Shown piece by piece: positions 36,948 through 47,645 of a stretch of 64,000 nucleotides of DNA. Below the pieces are notes generated by a model that saw only the letters and a program-made list of their open reading frames with translations, was not told the origin of the DNA and ran no database searches. Made by a program: the position numbers and the translations under genes. Positions within the stretch are counted from its first letter, which is position 1. Each line of letters begins with the position of its first letter. Source of the stretch: Asaia bogorensis NBRC 16594 (lineage in GTDB: Bacteria > Pseudomonadota > Alphaproteobacteria > Acetobacterales > Acetobacteraceae); NCBI RefSeq assembly GCF_001547995.1, contig NZ_AP014690.1:2105001-2169000 (forward strand). The letters run 5' to 3'.

Positions 36948-38189
36948 ATGTCTGAAGCCACCCTCTCATTCACCGAGCGTCTCGACAGACTCGGCGAAGT
37001 TGCCGTTCGTATCGGGCTGAATCTCCAGCCCGGCCAGGAACTGGTGATTTCAGCGCCGCTTGAGGCCGTCTCGCTGGTGCGCCGCATCACCGAGCACGCC
37101 TATCGCGCCGGCGCGAGCCTCGTCACCACGCAATATGCCGATGATGAGGCAACGCTGGCACGCTACCGCTTTGCTTCCGATGAGAGCCTCGACAAGAGCG
37201 CCCAGTGGATGGCGGATGGCATTGCACGGGCCTATCGGGAAGGTGCCGCGCGTCTGGCCATTACCGGCAGTAACCCGACCCTGCTCAACGGGCAGGATCC
37301 GGCCCGTGTGTCGCGCGCAAGCCGCGCTGCATCGCGTGCCAGCCGTGAGGCCATGGAGATCATCACGCGCTTTGACACCAACTGGACGATTGTTGCCTAT
37401 GCAACAGCCAGCTGGGCGGCGCAGGTCTTTCCCGATCTGCCGACACAGGAAGCGCAGGATCGACTCTGGAACGCCATATTTGCCTCGTCCCGACTGGATG
37501 CTGCTGATCCTGTCATCGCCTGGAAACAGCATAATGCAACCCTGCATGCCAAGGCGGCGATGCTGAATGAGCGCCGCTTTCATGCCCTGCACTTCACCGG
37601 CCCCGGCACGGATCTGACTGTGGGTCTTGCAGATGGTCATGCCTGGGCGGGCGGTGCCGAGCGCACGACAAACGGGATCGATTGCAACCCGAATATCCCG
37701 ACCGAAGAGGTCTTTACGACTCCTCACAGCCATCGGGTGAGCGGGCACGTTTCAAGCACCAAGCCGCTCTTCCATCAGGGCACGCTGATCGACGAAATCC
37801 GCGTGACCTTTGCTGAGGGGCGTATCATCGAGGCCCACGCTGGCAAGGGAGAAGATGCGCTGCGCCGGATTCTGGAAACAGATGAAGGCGCCGCCCGCCT
37901 TGGCGAAGTGGCTCTGGTGCCCCATGCTTCGCCCATCTCGGACACCGGCATCCTGTTCCGCAACACGCTGTTCGATGAAAATGCCTCGAGCCATATTGCG
38001 CTTGGTCAGGCCTACACCAAATGCCTGTTCGACACCGAAGGGGCCTCGGCTGAAATGCTCGCTGCCCGCGGTGCCAATACAAGCATGATCCATATCGACT
38101 GGATGATCGGCTCGGACAAGATCGACCTCGATGGTCTGGCTGACGACGGCACAGCGACACCGCTGATGCGCAAGGGAGCGTGGGTATGA
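36948..38189 (+). CDS. M29 family aminopeptidase
   Basis: Metal-dependent aminopeptidase of the AmpS/PepS/thermophilic type, 413 residues, cytoplasmic. The two-metal site of the family can be followed: the Glu pair in IPTEEVFTTPHSHRVSG, GEVALVPHASPIS, LFDENASSHIALGQAY and the His-x-Asp in MIHIDWMIGSDKIDLDGL. It releases N-terminal residues in peptide turnover. GGAG seven bases upstream fixes 36948; an in-frame codon at 36927 is not needed. The stop overlaps the start of a secreted protein gene (ATGA). Confidence 0.92.
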   Translation: MSEATLSFTERLDRLGEVAVRIGLNLQPGQELVISAPLEAVSLVRRITEHAYRAGASLVTTQYADDEATLARYRFASDESLDKSAQWMADGIARAYREGAARLAITGSNPTLLNGQDPARVSRASRAASRASREAMEIITRFDTNWTIVAYATASWAAQVFPDLPTQEAQDRLWNAIFASSRLDAADPVIAWKQHNATLHAKAAMLNERRFHALHFTGPGTDLTVGLADGHAWAGGAERTTNGIDCNPNIPTEEVFTTPHSHRVSGHVSSTKPLFHQGTLIDEIRVTFAEGRIIEAHAGKGEDALRRILETDEGAARLGEVALVPHASPISDTGILFRNTLFDENASSHIALGQAYTKCLFDTEGASAEMLAARGANTSMIHIDWMIGSDKIDLDGLADDGTATPLMRKGAWV

Positions 38190-38713
38190 TGAGAATGCAC
38201 CTGACAAAACTCGCTGCGCTAGGCTTTGCGCTTGGCGCCTCACCTTCTCTGGTAGCAACCAACGCCTTGGCGCAGAACGCGCCTGGTGGTGCGCAGAGCC
38301 AGCAGAGCATCCCGCCCGAAATGAGGCAGGATATCGAGGCAGGGCTGGGTTATCCCCTGCCTGCCGACTTCATGCCGCGTGCAGCCCAGACCGTGCAGGC
38401 GCTTCAGGCGGCCAATATCCGACCGCCCAACTCCACCCAGATATCGCTGCGGGCGACAATCGCCCAGATGCAATCCATCCCGGGTTTGCCTGCCATCCTG
38501 AGCGCACACGGCTTCACGCCAGAGACATTCGTGATGGGCATGACCGCCTTCGGGATGACAGTTGCTGCGACAAATGGTCAGCCTCTGCCCGCTGGTCTGC
38601 CTGCACCGAACCCGGCCAATATTGCCCTCTTTCACGCCCATCCGGATCAGGTGACTACACTGATGCAGGCTATGGGAACACCACCGGGGCAGATGCAGGG
38701 TCAGGATAACTGA
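38186..38713 (+). CDS. secreted protein of unknown function
   Basis: 175 residues with a signal peptide (1-29, cleavage after NALA). The mature part has a Gln-rich start, then a helical region (AAQTVQALQAANIRPP, ATIAQMQSIPGLPAILSAHGF) and a Pro/Met-rich end (MGTPPGQMQGQ). I do not recognise a family. Start chosen at 38186, seven bases after GGAG, giving an ATGA overlap with the aminopeptidase gene, so the two are coupled in translation although one product is exported and the other is not. Confidence 0.7.
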   Translation: MMRMHLTKLAALGFALGASPSLVATNALAQNAPGGAQSQQSIPPEMRQDIEAGLGYPLPADFMPRAAQTVQALQAANIRPPNSTQISLRATIAQMQSIPGLPAILSAHGFTPETFVMGMTAFGMTVAATNGQPLPAGLPAPNPANIALFHAHPDQVTTLMQAMGTPPGQMQGQDN

Positions 38714-38783
38714 ACCGGGCATCCTGAAGGTCATATCCGGGCCACGCCAGGTCCGGATATCCTTGAAGCAGAAAGTAGCAGAC

Positions 38784-39191
38784 ATGAAGGAATTTGCCCT
38801 CGACCCGGCAACCCTGCCCGAGGCCGATATCCTCGGCCTGGCGCAAACGGGACAGCTTTTACGGGCGGAGCGTCAGACACCTGAGAATGGTATTCCGGCG
38901 TTCATCTCCCGCGAAGACTGGGATCGTACGCGGGCGCGTTTTGGTGCGTGTGGCAGGGACAGCGGTGATCTTCTTACCGCCCTCGAGAAGGCCGTGCAGC
39001 GCCTTATGGGTCATGCCGCCGAAACCCTTGCAACGCGTGAAGCCGGTGTGGTCAGCGCCATCCTGAGCGCCCGCACCGACCTGTTCGACGATGGTGGACC
39101 AACCTATCTCTCTTTCCTCCGCGACGCCACCCACCCGGTTGCGTGCGTCATCATTGGCAGTCGCCCGTGGCTCACGACTGACGCGGCCTGA
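38784..39191 (+). CDS. conserved-looking hypothetical protein
   Basis: 135 residues, no signal peptide or membrane helix. It starts MKEFALDPATLPEADILGLAQ and ends near a hydrophobic strand HPVACVIIGSRPWL; the middle is amphipathic helix. No family recognised. It lies 70 bases after the secreted protein gene and could be in the same transcript. The ribosome site is weak. Confidence 0.55.
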   Translation: MKEFALDPATLPEADILGLAQTGQLLRAERQTPENGIPAFISREDWDRTRARFGACGRDSGDLLTALEKAVQRLMGHAAETLATREAGVVSAILSARTDLFDDGGPTYLSFLRDATHPVACVIIGSRPWLTTDAA

Positions 39192-39281
39192 AAACGCACT
39201 GCCTCAGCATTATCGGATTGCGTCAGCGACACCCCGAGACGTTCAGCCTCTAGACATAGGCCCAACCGGCCTGCAAGGCGC

Positions 39282-39677
39282 TTATGCTTTGGGGGCATCG
39301 CTCAAAGCTTCAGCCTCTCCCTGCCCCGTCCCCTCAGTCGTGCTTCCTGTTTGCGAGCGTTTGATAGCGGCGCGCGCCTGTATGAATGCCTGATACGCCA
39401 CGGCAACATCAATGGCGACCTCGCGCTCCGCGAGTCTCGCCCGTTCAATCGACGCACGGGCTTCTGGAAGCCAGTTGACGAACCCTTCAACGGCGCTGTC
39501 CTCATCGTTGGAAGCCAGCACATTGCGCTCGGCACTGACGATTTCGGCCTCGGCATTACGCCTGGCGCGCCGTACGCCGGTCTCTCGTCGCAGGACCGCA
39601 GTCAGGGCCTGCGCCCGATCCATCATCTCATGCCATCTTTGCAGCCGGGTGCTCTTTCTGATTCGCACGGCACTCAC
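39282..39677 (-). CDS. small helical protein, possibly FliJ-like
   Basis: 131 residues, nearly all predicted alpha-helix with high Arg, Ala and Glu content: a basic start (VRIRKSTRLQRWHEMMDRAQ) and two long helices around residues 20-60 and 70-105. Length and helix pattern resemble flagellar FliJ or other export chaperones, but no sequence motif proves this, and no other flagellar gene is in the window. It is divergent from the CtrA gene with a 458-base shared upstream region. Confidence 0.5.
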   Translation of the reverse strand: MSAVRIRKSTRLQRWHEMMDRAQALTAVLRRETGVRRARRNAEAEIVSAERNVLASNDEDSAVEGFVNWLPEARASIERARLAEREVAIDVAVAYQAFIQARAAIKRSQTGSTTEGTGQGEAEALSDAPKA

Positions 39678-39893
39678 TTCTCATTACCGGCCCGTCGACG
39701 CGCGTGACTTGCCAAAATACATGACGAAATCATCAACATCGCCATCGTTGAGCAGCCGAGGTTAGTTAATTTCACGATCAAAGGCACATGCCGTTGGAGT
39801 GATCAATGAAGAATAGGCGCTTGAAAATACAACCTGTGCGCGCATCCCGTGTGTCGCGGCGCTCTCTACAAGACGAGCTTAGGTCGAGGCTCG

Positions 39894-40066
39894 TTAACGG
39901 CCGTTAAATAATCTATATGTTAGTGTAATCAAAACTATAAAACACTCCGACAAACCTCAGATACAGCTTCGATTTACCCGAGGATTCGAAAGCCTGTTTC
40001 AGAGAAATTGTAAGATTAATCCGTTAAAGACTCGTTACCTACACCAAGAAATGTTTTGCCGTTAAA
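39894..40066 (+). promoter_or_regulatory. TTAA/GANTC-rich control region upstream of the CtrA gene
   Basis: The gap 39678-40135 is clearly richer in A/T than its surroundings. It holds a perfect 14-base palindrome TTAACGGCCGTTAA (39894-39907), three exact copies of CCGTTAAA (39901, 40021, 40059), and TTAA-N7-TTAC (40024-40038), close to the CtrA box TTAA-N7-TTAA. GANTC sites, the target of the CcrM methylase, are at 39983, 40029 and 40109. In Caulobacter such elements control ctrA; their function here is inferred. Confidence 0.5.
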
Positions 40067-40135
40067 CAAGTATTTTTCTTGCCGACAGCAACCTTAGGTA
40101 GTAACTACGACTCATCAACCCTGGAGATTGATGAG

Positions 40136-40879
40136 ATGCGCCTCCTTCTTGTGGAAAGCGACCAAGCTACAGCTCAAGCGCTGATCAAAACACTCAAACA
40201 GGGCGGTATTACTGTTGATCATGCCCAGACCGGGCATGAAGCAATCGATATGCTGCGCCATTATGATTATGATCTTGCCCTTACAGAACTGACACTCGAA
40301 GATCTGGAAGGATATGAAGTCATCCGACGGGTCCGTAAAACCCAAATCCAGACCCCGATTATTGTCCTGAGCGGAATGACGCGCCCCCAGGCCAAGATAA
40401 AGGCACTTCATGCCGGAGCCGATGACTACATCACCAAGCCGTTCGATACTGACGAATTGCTGGCGCGACTTCAGGCTGTACTGCGCAGGTCAAGAGGGTT
40501 CAGCACAACGGTCATGACGGTAGGACCGCTTTCGCTCGACCTCAACGCAAAGAGTGCATCGGTCAATGGCAATCCTGTGCAGTTGACCGGCAAGGAATAC
40601 GCCATACTGGAGCTATTGGTGCTACGGCGTGGGAATGTTTTGACGAAGGACGCCTTCCTCAACCACCTTTATGGTGGCATCGACGAGCCTGAAATGAAGA
40701 TCATCGACGTGTTCATCTGCAAGCTACGGCGCAAATTGCAGCAATTTGGCGCGGGCCAGATGATTGGCACAGTCTGGGGTCGGGGTTACGTTCTGCGTGA
40801 CGAAAACAAGCCTGTCTCTGTGGTCCCGGTTACGGAGCCATCCCAGCATTCTCTTGGAGCGCTACAGCCCGCGCTCTGA
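40136..40879 (+). CDS. ctrA: CtrA-family response regulator with Glu at the phosphoacceptor site
   Basis: OmpR-type cell cycle/motility regulator, 247 residues. Residues 1-118 are the receiver domain, 125-230 the winged helix DNA-binding domain. The latter is close to Caulobacter CtrA as I recall it (LTGKEYAILELL, FLNHLYGGIDEPEMKIIDVF, ETVWGRGYVLR-like GTVWGRGYVLR). The receiver aligns with Caulobacter CtrA without gaps, yet the phosphorylated Asp51 is Glu (codon GAA, 40286-40288; LTELTLEDLEGYEV) and Asp8 of the acidic pocket is Ser, while S79 and K101 are kept. The tail ends in PAL, not the Ala-Ala of the ClpXP degron. Start at 40136 follows GGAG by nine bases. Its last 18 bases overlap the thiD 3' end. 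Confidence 0.88.
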   Translation: MRLLLVESDQATAQALIKTLKQGGITVDHAQTGHEAIDMLRHYDYDLALTELTLEDLEGYEVIRRVRKTQIQTPIIVLSGMTRPQAKIKALHAGADDYITKPFDTDELLARLQAVLRRSRGFSTTVMTVGPLSLDLNAKSASVNGNPVQLTGKEYAILELLVLRRGNVLTKDAFLNHLYGGIDEPEMKIIDVFICKLRRKLQQFGAGQMIGTVWGRGYVLRDENKPVSVVPVTEPSQHSLGALQPAL

Positions 40880-41662
40880 CGAAGGAAGATGGTTCATCGG
40901 GCGGGCAGTTCCCTTTCCATAGGAGGGTGCCTGCAAGATGGCCTGCCGGACATAATGACGCGCCCGCGTCACCGCCGCCGGAGCATCCAGCCCCTGCGCA
41001 AGACCGGTAGCGATCGCGCTGGCTAGAGTGCACCCTGTGCCGTGAGTGTGAAGCGTCTCGATCCGTTCATCGGTGTAAAAGCGTGTGGTTTCCCTATGCA
41101 CAAGGATATCCGTCAAATGTGGCCCTGTAAGATGGCCACCCTTTGCCAGAACCCATTCGATCCCCTGTGACCGAGCCAGCCCCCGCGCGGCCTCAAGCAT
41201 GTCATCCCTGCAGGACAGGGCATCACCATGAAGCACCTCAAGTTCCGGCAGGTTGGGCGTTAGCATGAAACAGCGCTTATAGAGCCGCGCCAAGGCGACC
41301 TCACCATCCGGGGCCATCAATTTCGCGCCGCTCGTGGCGACCATCACAGGGTCAATCACACAGGGGATGGAGGGGTATTTGGCCAGAACCTGGCCCACAG
41401 CCTCCATGATGCCCGCATTGCCGAGCATCCCGAGCTTGATGACGTCAGCGCCGATATCCTCGAGCACCATCGTCATCTGCTCTGCCACCATATCGGGCGC
41501 CATATACTCGATCCGGCTCACGCCTGACGTATTTTGCGCGGTCACGGCGGTCAGGGCCGTCATGGCAAAGCCGCCCAGTGCGGTGACCGTCTTGATATCG
41601 GCCTGTATTCCGGCGCCTCCACCGGAATCGCTGCCTGCTACAATGAGGACCCGGCCTTGCAT
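40862..41662 (-). CDS. thiD: hydroxymethylpyrimidine/phosphomethylpyrimidine kinase
   Basis: Performs both phosphorylations of HMP in thiamine synthesis. 266 residues of the ribokinase fold: SDSGGGAGIQADIKT near the start, QNTSGV, DPVMVATSGAKLM and the catalytic GTGCTLASAIATGLA motif. Thiamine diphosphate serves the transketolase encoded in this window. It overlaps glmM by one base (TGATG) and so is coupled to it, and overlaps the convergent CtrA gene by 18 bases at the 3' ends. Confidence 0.95.
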   Translation of the reverse strand: MQGRVLIVAGSDSGGGAGIQADIKTVTALGGFAMTALTAVTAQNTSGVSRIEYMAPDMVAEQMTMVLEDIGADVIKLGMLGNAGIMEAVGQVLAKYPSIPCVIDPVMVATSGAKLMAPDGEVALARLYKRCFMLTPNLPELEVLHGDALSCRDDMLEAARGLARSQGIEWVLAKGGHLTGPHLTDILVHRETTRFYTDERIETLHTHGTGCTLASAIATGLAQGLDAPAAVTRARHYVRQAILQAPSYGKGTARPMNHLPSSERGL

Positions 41663-43029
41663 CAGGCAGCGACGGCTCGCTGAACGGCATCACAGATCAA
41701 AGCGACAATTTCCTCGACAAGAGCGGGGTCTTCGGCCTCGGCCATGACACGGATGAGCGGCTCCGTTCCACTCTTGCGCAGTACCAGACGACCAGTGCTT
41801 CCAAGACGCGTTTCCGCCGCCTTCCTCGCCTGTGCCAGCACATCAGTCGAGAGCGGATCGCCTCCCTGATAACGCACATTGCGCAACAGCTGGGGATACG
41901 GCTCGAATACACGAAGGATCTCGCTGGCTGGCCTCCCTTCCTCAACCAGCACTGCGAGGACCTGCAACGCAGCAATCAGTCCGTCACCGGTGGTTGCGAA
42001 ATCGGACAGGATCATATGGCCTGACTGCTCGCCACCAAGCTTGATCCCCTGCTCGCGCATCTTCTCAACCACGTAGCGATCACCGACCGCTGTGCGATGT
42101 AGCGTGATCCCATGCCCGGCGAGTTTCTTTTCCAGACCGAGATTGGACATGATCGTTGCGACAGCGTCATTGCTGCCAAGACGCTCGTTCTTCTGGAGGA
42201 ACAACACGATCAGACCAAGGATCTGATCCCCATCCACAATCTGGCCTTTCTCGTCGACGACGATCAGGCGGTCGGCATCTCCATCGAGCGCAATCCCGAG
42301 ATGGGCACCATGCTCCAGCACGGCACGCTGCAAGGTCTCCGGGTGGGTTGATCCGCAAGCCGCGTTGATATTCACCCCGTTGGGCTCGCACCCGATCTTG
42401 ATGACTTCGGCACCCAACTCCCATAGGGCTGCCGGGGCTACGCGATACGCCGCTCCATTGGCGCAGTCGAGCACGATACGCAGGCCGTCGAGTCGTGATC
42501 CCTTGGGAAAGGCTGCCTTGGCCGACTCGATATAGCGCCCGGCTGCATCGTTGAGGCGCGACGCACGACCCACTTCTTCAGGAGAGGCCATTTGATTCGT
42601 CAGATCCTGGGCCATCATGGACTCGATCTCTGCCTCGACCTCATCCGAGAGCTTGAAGCCATCAGGACCGAACAGCTTGATCCCGTTATCCCCGAACGGG
42701 TTGTGCGAGGCCGAAATCATGACCCCCAGATCGGCGCGCAAGGAGCGTGCGAGCATCGCAATGGCCGGTGTGGGCAGAGGCCCAACAAGGATGACGTCCA
42801 TACCAGCCGACAGGAAGCCTGATACGAGGGCGCTCTCAATCATGTAACCCGAGAGGCGGGTGTCCTTGCCAAGTACAACGCTGTGACGATGGGCACCACG
42901 ACGGAAATAGAGACCGGCTGCCTGCCCAAGGCGGAGGGCAACGTCCACGGTCATGGGAAAAGTATTGGCCTCGCCTCGGATACCGTCAGTGCCAAACAGC
43001 TTGCGGCCTGTACTGGATTGCTTGCTCAT
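41662..43029 (-). CDS. glmM: phosphoglucosamine mutase
   Basis: Converts glucosamine 6-phosphate to glucosamine 1-phosphate for UDP-GlcNAc, peptidoglycan and LPS. 455 residues with [11 protein letters not shown] at the start, the phosphoserine loop [20 protein letters not shown], the metal-binding DGDADRL and the phosphate-binding [12 protein letters not shown]. It comes after ftsH, as in many Proteobacteria, but folP, often located between them, is missing. A strong terminator behind ftsH gives glmM-thiD its own unit. Confidence 0.97.
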   Translation of the reverse strand: MSKQSSTGRKLFGTDGIRGEANTFPMTVDVALRLGQAAGLYFRRGAHRHSVVLGKDTRLSGYMIESALVSGFLSAGMDVILVGPLPTPAIAMLARSLRADLGVMISASHNPFGDNGIKLFGPDGFKLSDEVEAEIESMMAQDLTNQMASPEEVGRASRLNDAAGRYIESAKAAFPKGSRLDGLRIVLDCANGAAYRVAPAALWELGAEVIKIGCEPNGVNINAACGSTHPETLQRAVLEHGAHLGIALDGDADRLIVVDEKGQIVDGDQILGLIVLFLQKNERLGSNDAVATIMSNLGLEKKLAGHGITLHRTAVGDRYVVEKMREQGIKLGGEQSGHMILSDFATTGDGLIAALQVLAVLVEEGRPASEILRVFEPYPQLLRNVRYQGGDPLSTDVLAQARKAAETRLGSTGRLVLRKSGTEPLIRVMAEAEDPALVEEIVALICDAVQRAVAA

Positions 43030-43095
43030 GATCGCCCTTCCTGTCGCTTGCTTCTGCGCGAGACATGAGGTTCTTCAAGCACACCGCGCCATACG

Positions 43096-43118
43096 AAAAA
43101 AGGGGGCTTGCGCCCCCT
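43096..43118 (-). terminator. strong rho-independent terminator of ftsH
   Basis: A perfect seven-base stem AGGGGGC/GCCCCCT (43101-43118) with a four-base loop is followed on the minus strand by TTTTTT. Confidence 0.88.
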
Positions 43119-43138
43119 CTCCTCAATAGTTGCGAGCC

Positions 43139-45061
<1,923 letters not shown>

Positions 45062-45227
45062 CACGGTCTCTATTGTTTCCAAATAACAGGTGCCAGGCCA
45101 TGCGGCCGGCGTGCCTCCAGAGGAGAGACGTCGGCGTCGGTAGCCCCGTCTGCTGCCCTGAACCGACAACAGCGCTGATCTTTTTCATAACATAAGCATT
45201 TGAGGGGACGTTCCCACCCCCTGACGA

Positions 45228-46517
45228 TCAAGTTTTCACGGTTTCCCGGTAATCTGGCCATCTTGACCGGTCACTCAGGCTCACGGCAGGCTCGAACGCG
45301 ACTTCGAAGCCGGGCCAGTCCCGTGAAATGCCCTCACCCAGCGTCGGTACACCCACGACGCTGCCGCCTCGCCATAAGGCCGGAACAGCGGCCAACACCC
45401 GAGAGGGCAATGGATGGTGACGATAGCGGCGTGATTCCGGCCCCAGGGCGCCGACACTCAGCCCGGGCTGCATCGGCGCACCCCGCACCTTGAATCGCCG
45501 GTCCCACCAGAGCCCCTGATACAAGGCTGACTGCGCGCGGATCGCCGCTGCCTCGCGTGCCAGGATCCACCCCTCGCCATACCGCCCTGCCTTAAACAGG
45601 ATACCCCCTGAATGCGTCATAGCACGCGGCGACGCGATCAATCCGGCTAGGTCCGATGGAGAGGGAGGATAAGTCGCGCCGGATATCATCTGCCAGAGCT
45701 GCCCCAGGAGGGCCGGGTCATCGGGTAAAGCCGCCATCACGGCATATCCGGCAGGATCAAGACGGATCGAGGCGAGCCAACGTGCAGCGGCCTCCGATCG
45801 CCTGTTGCGTAGCGCTCCGTAAATACCTGCCTCAACCAGCGTTTCGCACCGCGTTGCGGCGTTCATATACTGCCGTATACGGACACGCTCGAAGCATCGT
45901 TTCTGGTTACTGGGGTCCTCCACCCATTCTATATCCTGCGCCTGCAGTGTGGCACGAAGCCGCTCCGGCGCAATCGACAGCAGAGGGCGAAGATAGCGCA
46001 GATGCGGCGTCTCACGACTGAGCGCCATGGAAGCAAGACCATAGGGTGTGCTGCCACGCGCTTTGCGCATGAGGAAGGTCTCCGCCTGATCGCCGGCATG
46101 ATGCCCCAATGCAAGATCGAGAATACCATGGGCGGCGCAGGCCTCGGCAAGGATCTGATAACGGGCCGCCCTCGCGGTCTCCTGCAATCGTCGCGTGCCA
46201 TCGAGCGCCTGAATGCACAGAACGCTCACGGGGATATCGAGCGCCTCAAGTCTGGACGCTGTCAGCGCAGCCTCGGCTGCGGAGCCTTCCCGCAACCCAT
46301 GATCGACGACAAACGCCCTGAGGGAACGGCGCCAGCGTCGCAGCAACCAGGCGAGACAGAGACTATCTGCACCACCCGAAACTGCGACACCGAGTGGAAA
46401 GCGGGGCTCATCACATGGAAAAGCCCCGAAGCCCTGCATGAGGGCCGCGAACTCCCCCGCCGCGATGGCCCCTGCACCCGGATGGGAGGGCCGGTCCACA
46501 ATTTCATCTTCAGGCAT
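45228..46517 (-). CDS. tilS: tRNA(Ile)-lysidine synthase
   Basis: Modifies C34 of the CAU-anticodon tRNA-Ile to lysidine so that it reads AUA. 429 residues with the PP-loop SGGADS (47-52) and the N-type ATPase region LALGHHAGDQAETFLMRKARGS, followed by YLRPLLSI. The C-terminal part is divergent, as is normal. It lies eight bases after cpoB and is probably cotranscribed with it. Confidence 0.93.
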   Translation of the reverse strand: MPEDEIVDRPSHPGAGAIAAGEFAALMQGFGAFPCDEPRFPLGVAVSGGADSLCLAWLLRRWRRSLRAFVVDHGLREGSAAEAALTASRLEALDIPVSVLCIQALDGTRRLQETARAARYQILAEACAAHGILDLALGHHAGDQAETFLMRKARGSTPYGLASMALSRETPHLRYLRPLLSIAPERLRATLQAQDIEWVEDPSNQKRCFERVRIRQYMNAATRCETLVEAGIYGALRNRRSEAAARWLASIRLDPAGYAVMAALPDDPALLGQLWQMISGATYPPSPSDLAGLIASPRAMTHSGGILFKAGRYGEGWILAREAAAIRAQSALYQGLWWDRRFKVRGAPMQPGLSVGALGPESRRYRHHPLPSRVLAAVPALWRGGSVVGVPTLGEGISRDWPGFEVAFEPAVSLSDRSRWPDYRETVKT

Positions 46518-46525
46518 CAGCCCGT

Positions 46526-47386
46526 TCAGTGACAGTTGGCACGGCCCTTGAAGCTTGTGACGGCAGCCTTCACGCGCGGTGTGGGCGAAGGAAACTCGGA
46601 ATCGAGCTTCTGCAGGGCCTGACAGGCCGAGTTCTTGTCGCCCATTGCCAGCATGGAGGCGGAGACGCCAAGCAGGGCTTCCTGCGCGCGCGTGGACTTG
46701 GGGGAGCGATTATACGCGTCGTAATAGGCAACCGCGGAGTCGCGATACTGCTTCTGCCCCGCGAGAGACTGGGCGAGCAGAAATTGGGATTCGAGCTTCC
46801 CATTGGCCGTCTTGGCCAGTTTCAGCGCCTGCTCGGCGTTGCTCTGTGCCGTGGCATAGTCACGGCTCTTAAGGGCAGCCTGACCGGATTTGAGCAAATC
46901 CAGCGCGGTCGCCGGTTTATCCGCGGGCGCTGCGGGTGGCGCAGTGGAAGTGGCTGGCGCAGTCACGGCACCGGCACTGGATGCAGCGCCTGCGGCAGCG
47001 CCACCGGCTCCATTCTGCGCGGCAAACTGCATATCGCCAATCTGCTTGGTCAGCGTCGCATTCTGCGTCTGCACCTGGTTGGTCAGCTGATCGAGCTCTC
47101 CGCGCATCTCCCGGTTCTCGTTCTCGAGCGTCGAGACGCGCTGCAGAAGCTGGGAAACGAGATCGCCGTTGCCTGAACTGACGGCAGGTGCGGCATTGCC
47201 ACTCACCGGCACGGAGGATGCACTGGACTGCACCTGCTGAAGCTGCTGCGAGAGCTGCTGGATCTGGTTTTGCAGCGCGATACCCTCGCGGCTCGTGACC
47301 TGAGCCTGTGCAGACGAGAGCCCCAACCCTGTTGCAGCGGCGACGGTTGAGAGAATGAGGAAGCGGGAAACTCGGGCACCGCGCAT
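46526..47386 (-). CDS. cpoB: cell division coordinator CpoB (YbgF)
   Basis: Periplasmic protein that links Tol-Pal with peptidoglycan synthesis at the septum. 286 residues from the ATG at 47386, with AAGGA seven bases upstream: signal peptide (cleavage near residue 28), a Gln-rich N-terminal coiled coil for trimerisation (about 30-55 and 80-130), an Ala/Pro-rich linker, and three TPR-like repeats (170-286; RDYATAQSNAEQALKLA, FLLAQSLAGQKQYRDSAVAYYDA). It sits after pal, as expected. Confidence 0.93.
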   Translation of the reverse strand: MRGARVSRFLILSTVAAATGLGLSSAQAQVTSREGIALQNQIQQLSQQLQQVQSSASSVPVSGNAAPAVSSGNGDLVSQLLQRVSTLENENREMRGELDQLTNQVQTQNATLTKQIGDMQFAAQNGAGGAAAGAASSAGAVTAPATSTAPPAAPADKPATALDLLKSGQAALKSRDYATAQSNAEQALKLAKTANGKLESQFLLAQSLAGQKQYRDSAVAYYDAYNRSPKSTRAQEALLGVSASMLAMGDKNSACQALQKLDSEFPSPTPRVKAAVTSFKGRANCH

Positions 47387-47481
47387 GGCGCATCCTTCGG
47401 TCAGATCGTGATGGCTGGCATCATGCCGCGCATGATCCCTCGCCGTATAGCTCAAAAGAACTTGTAAATCAGACGTTCCAT

Positions 47482-47518
47482 AAAACAAAACCGGCCGATG
47501 CCGAAGCACCAGCCGGTT
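47482..47518 (-). terminator. terminator between pal and cpoB
   Basis: A 13-base stem including G-U pairs (47506-47518 with 47489-47501, loop of four) is followed on the minus strand by a T-rich run. It should end most pal transcripts. Confidence 0.8.
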
Positions 47519-47645
47519 TCGTCAGATCCGAATTCGTCCCCTGCAGGAAACAGAGGAGAATCAATCGTCAGAGTTGGCAGGTTGTCGAGGCGCTGACGTG
47601 AAAAATCAGGTCAGAACCACGAACAACCCGGCAGCCTCGAACCGA

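Noticed and set aside
45180-45227. Sigma-32-like promoter before ftsH (CTTGAT and CCCCTC)
   Set aside because: The spacing between the two elements is about 19 bases, longer than the usual range, so I do not list it as a site.
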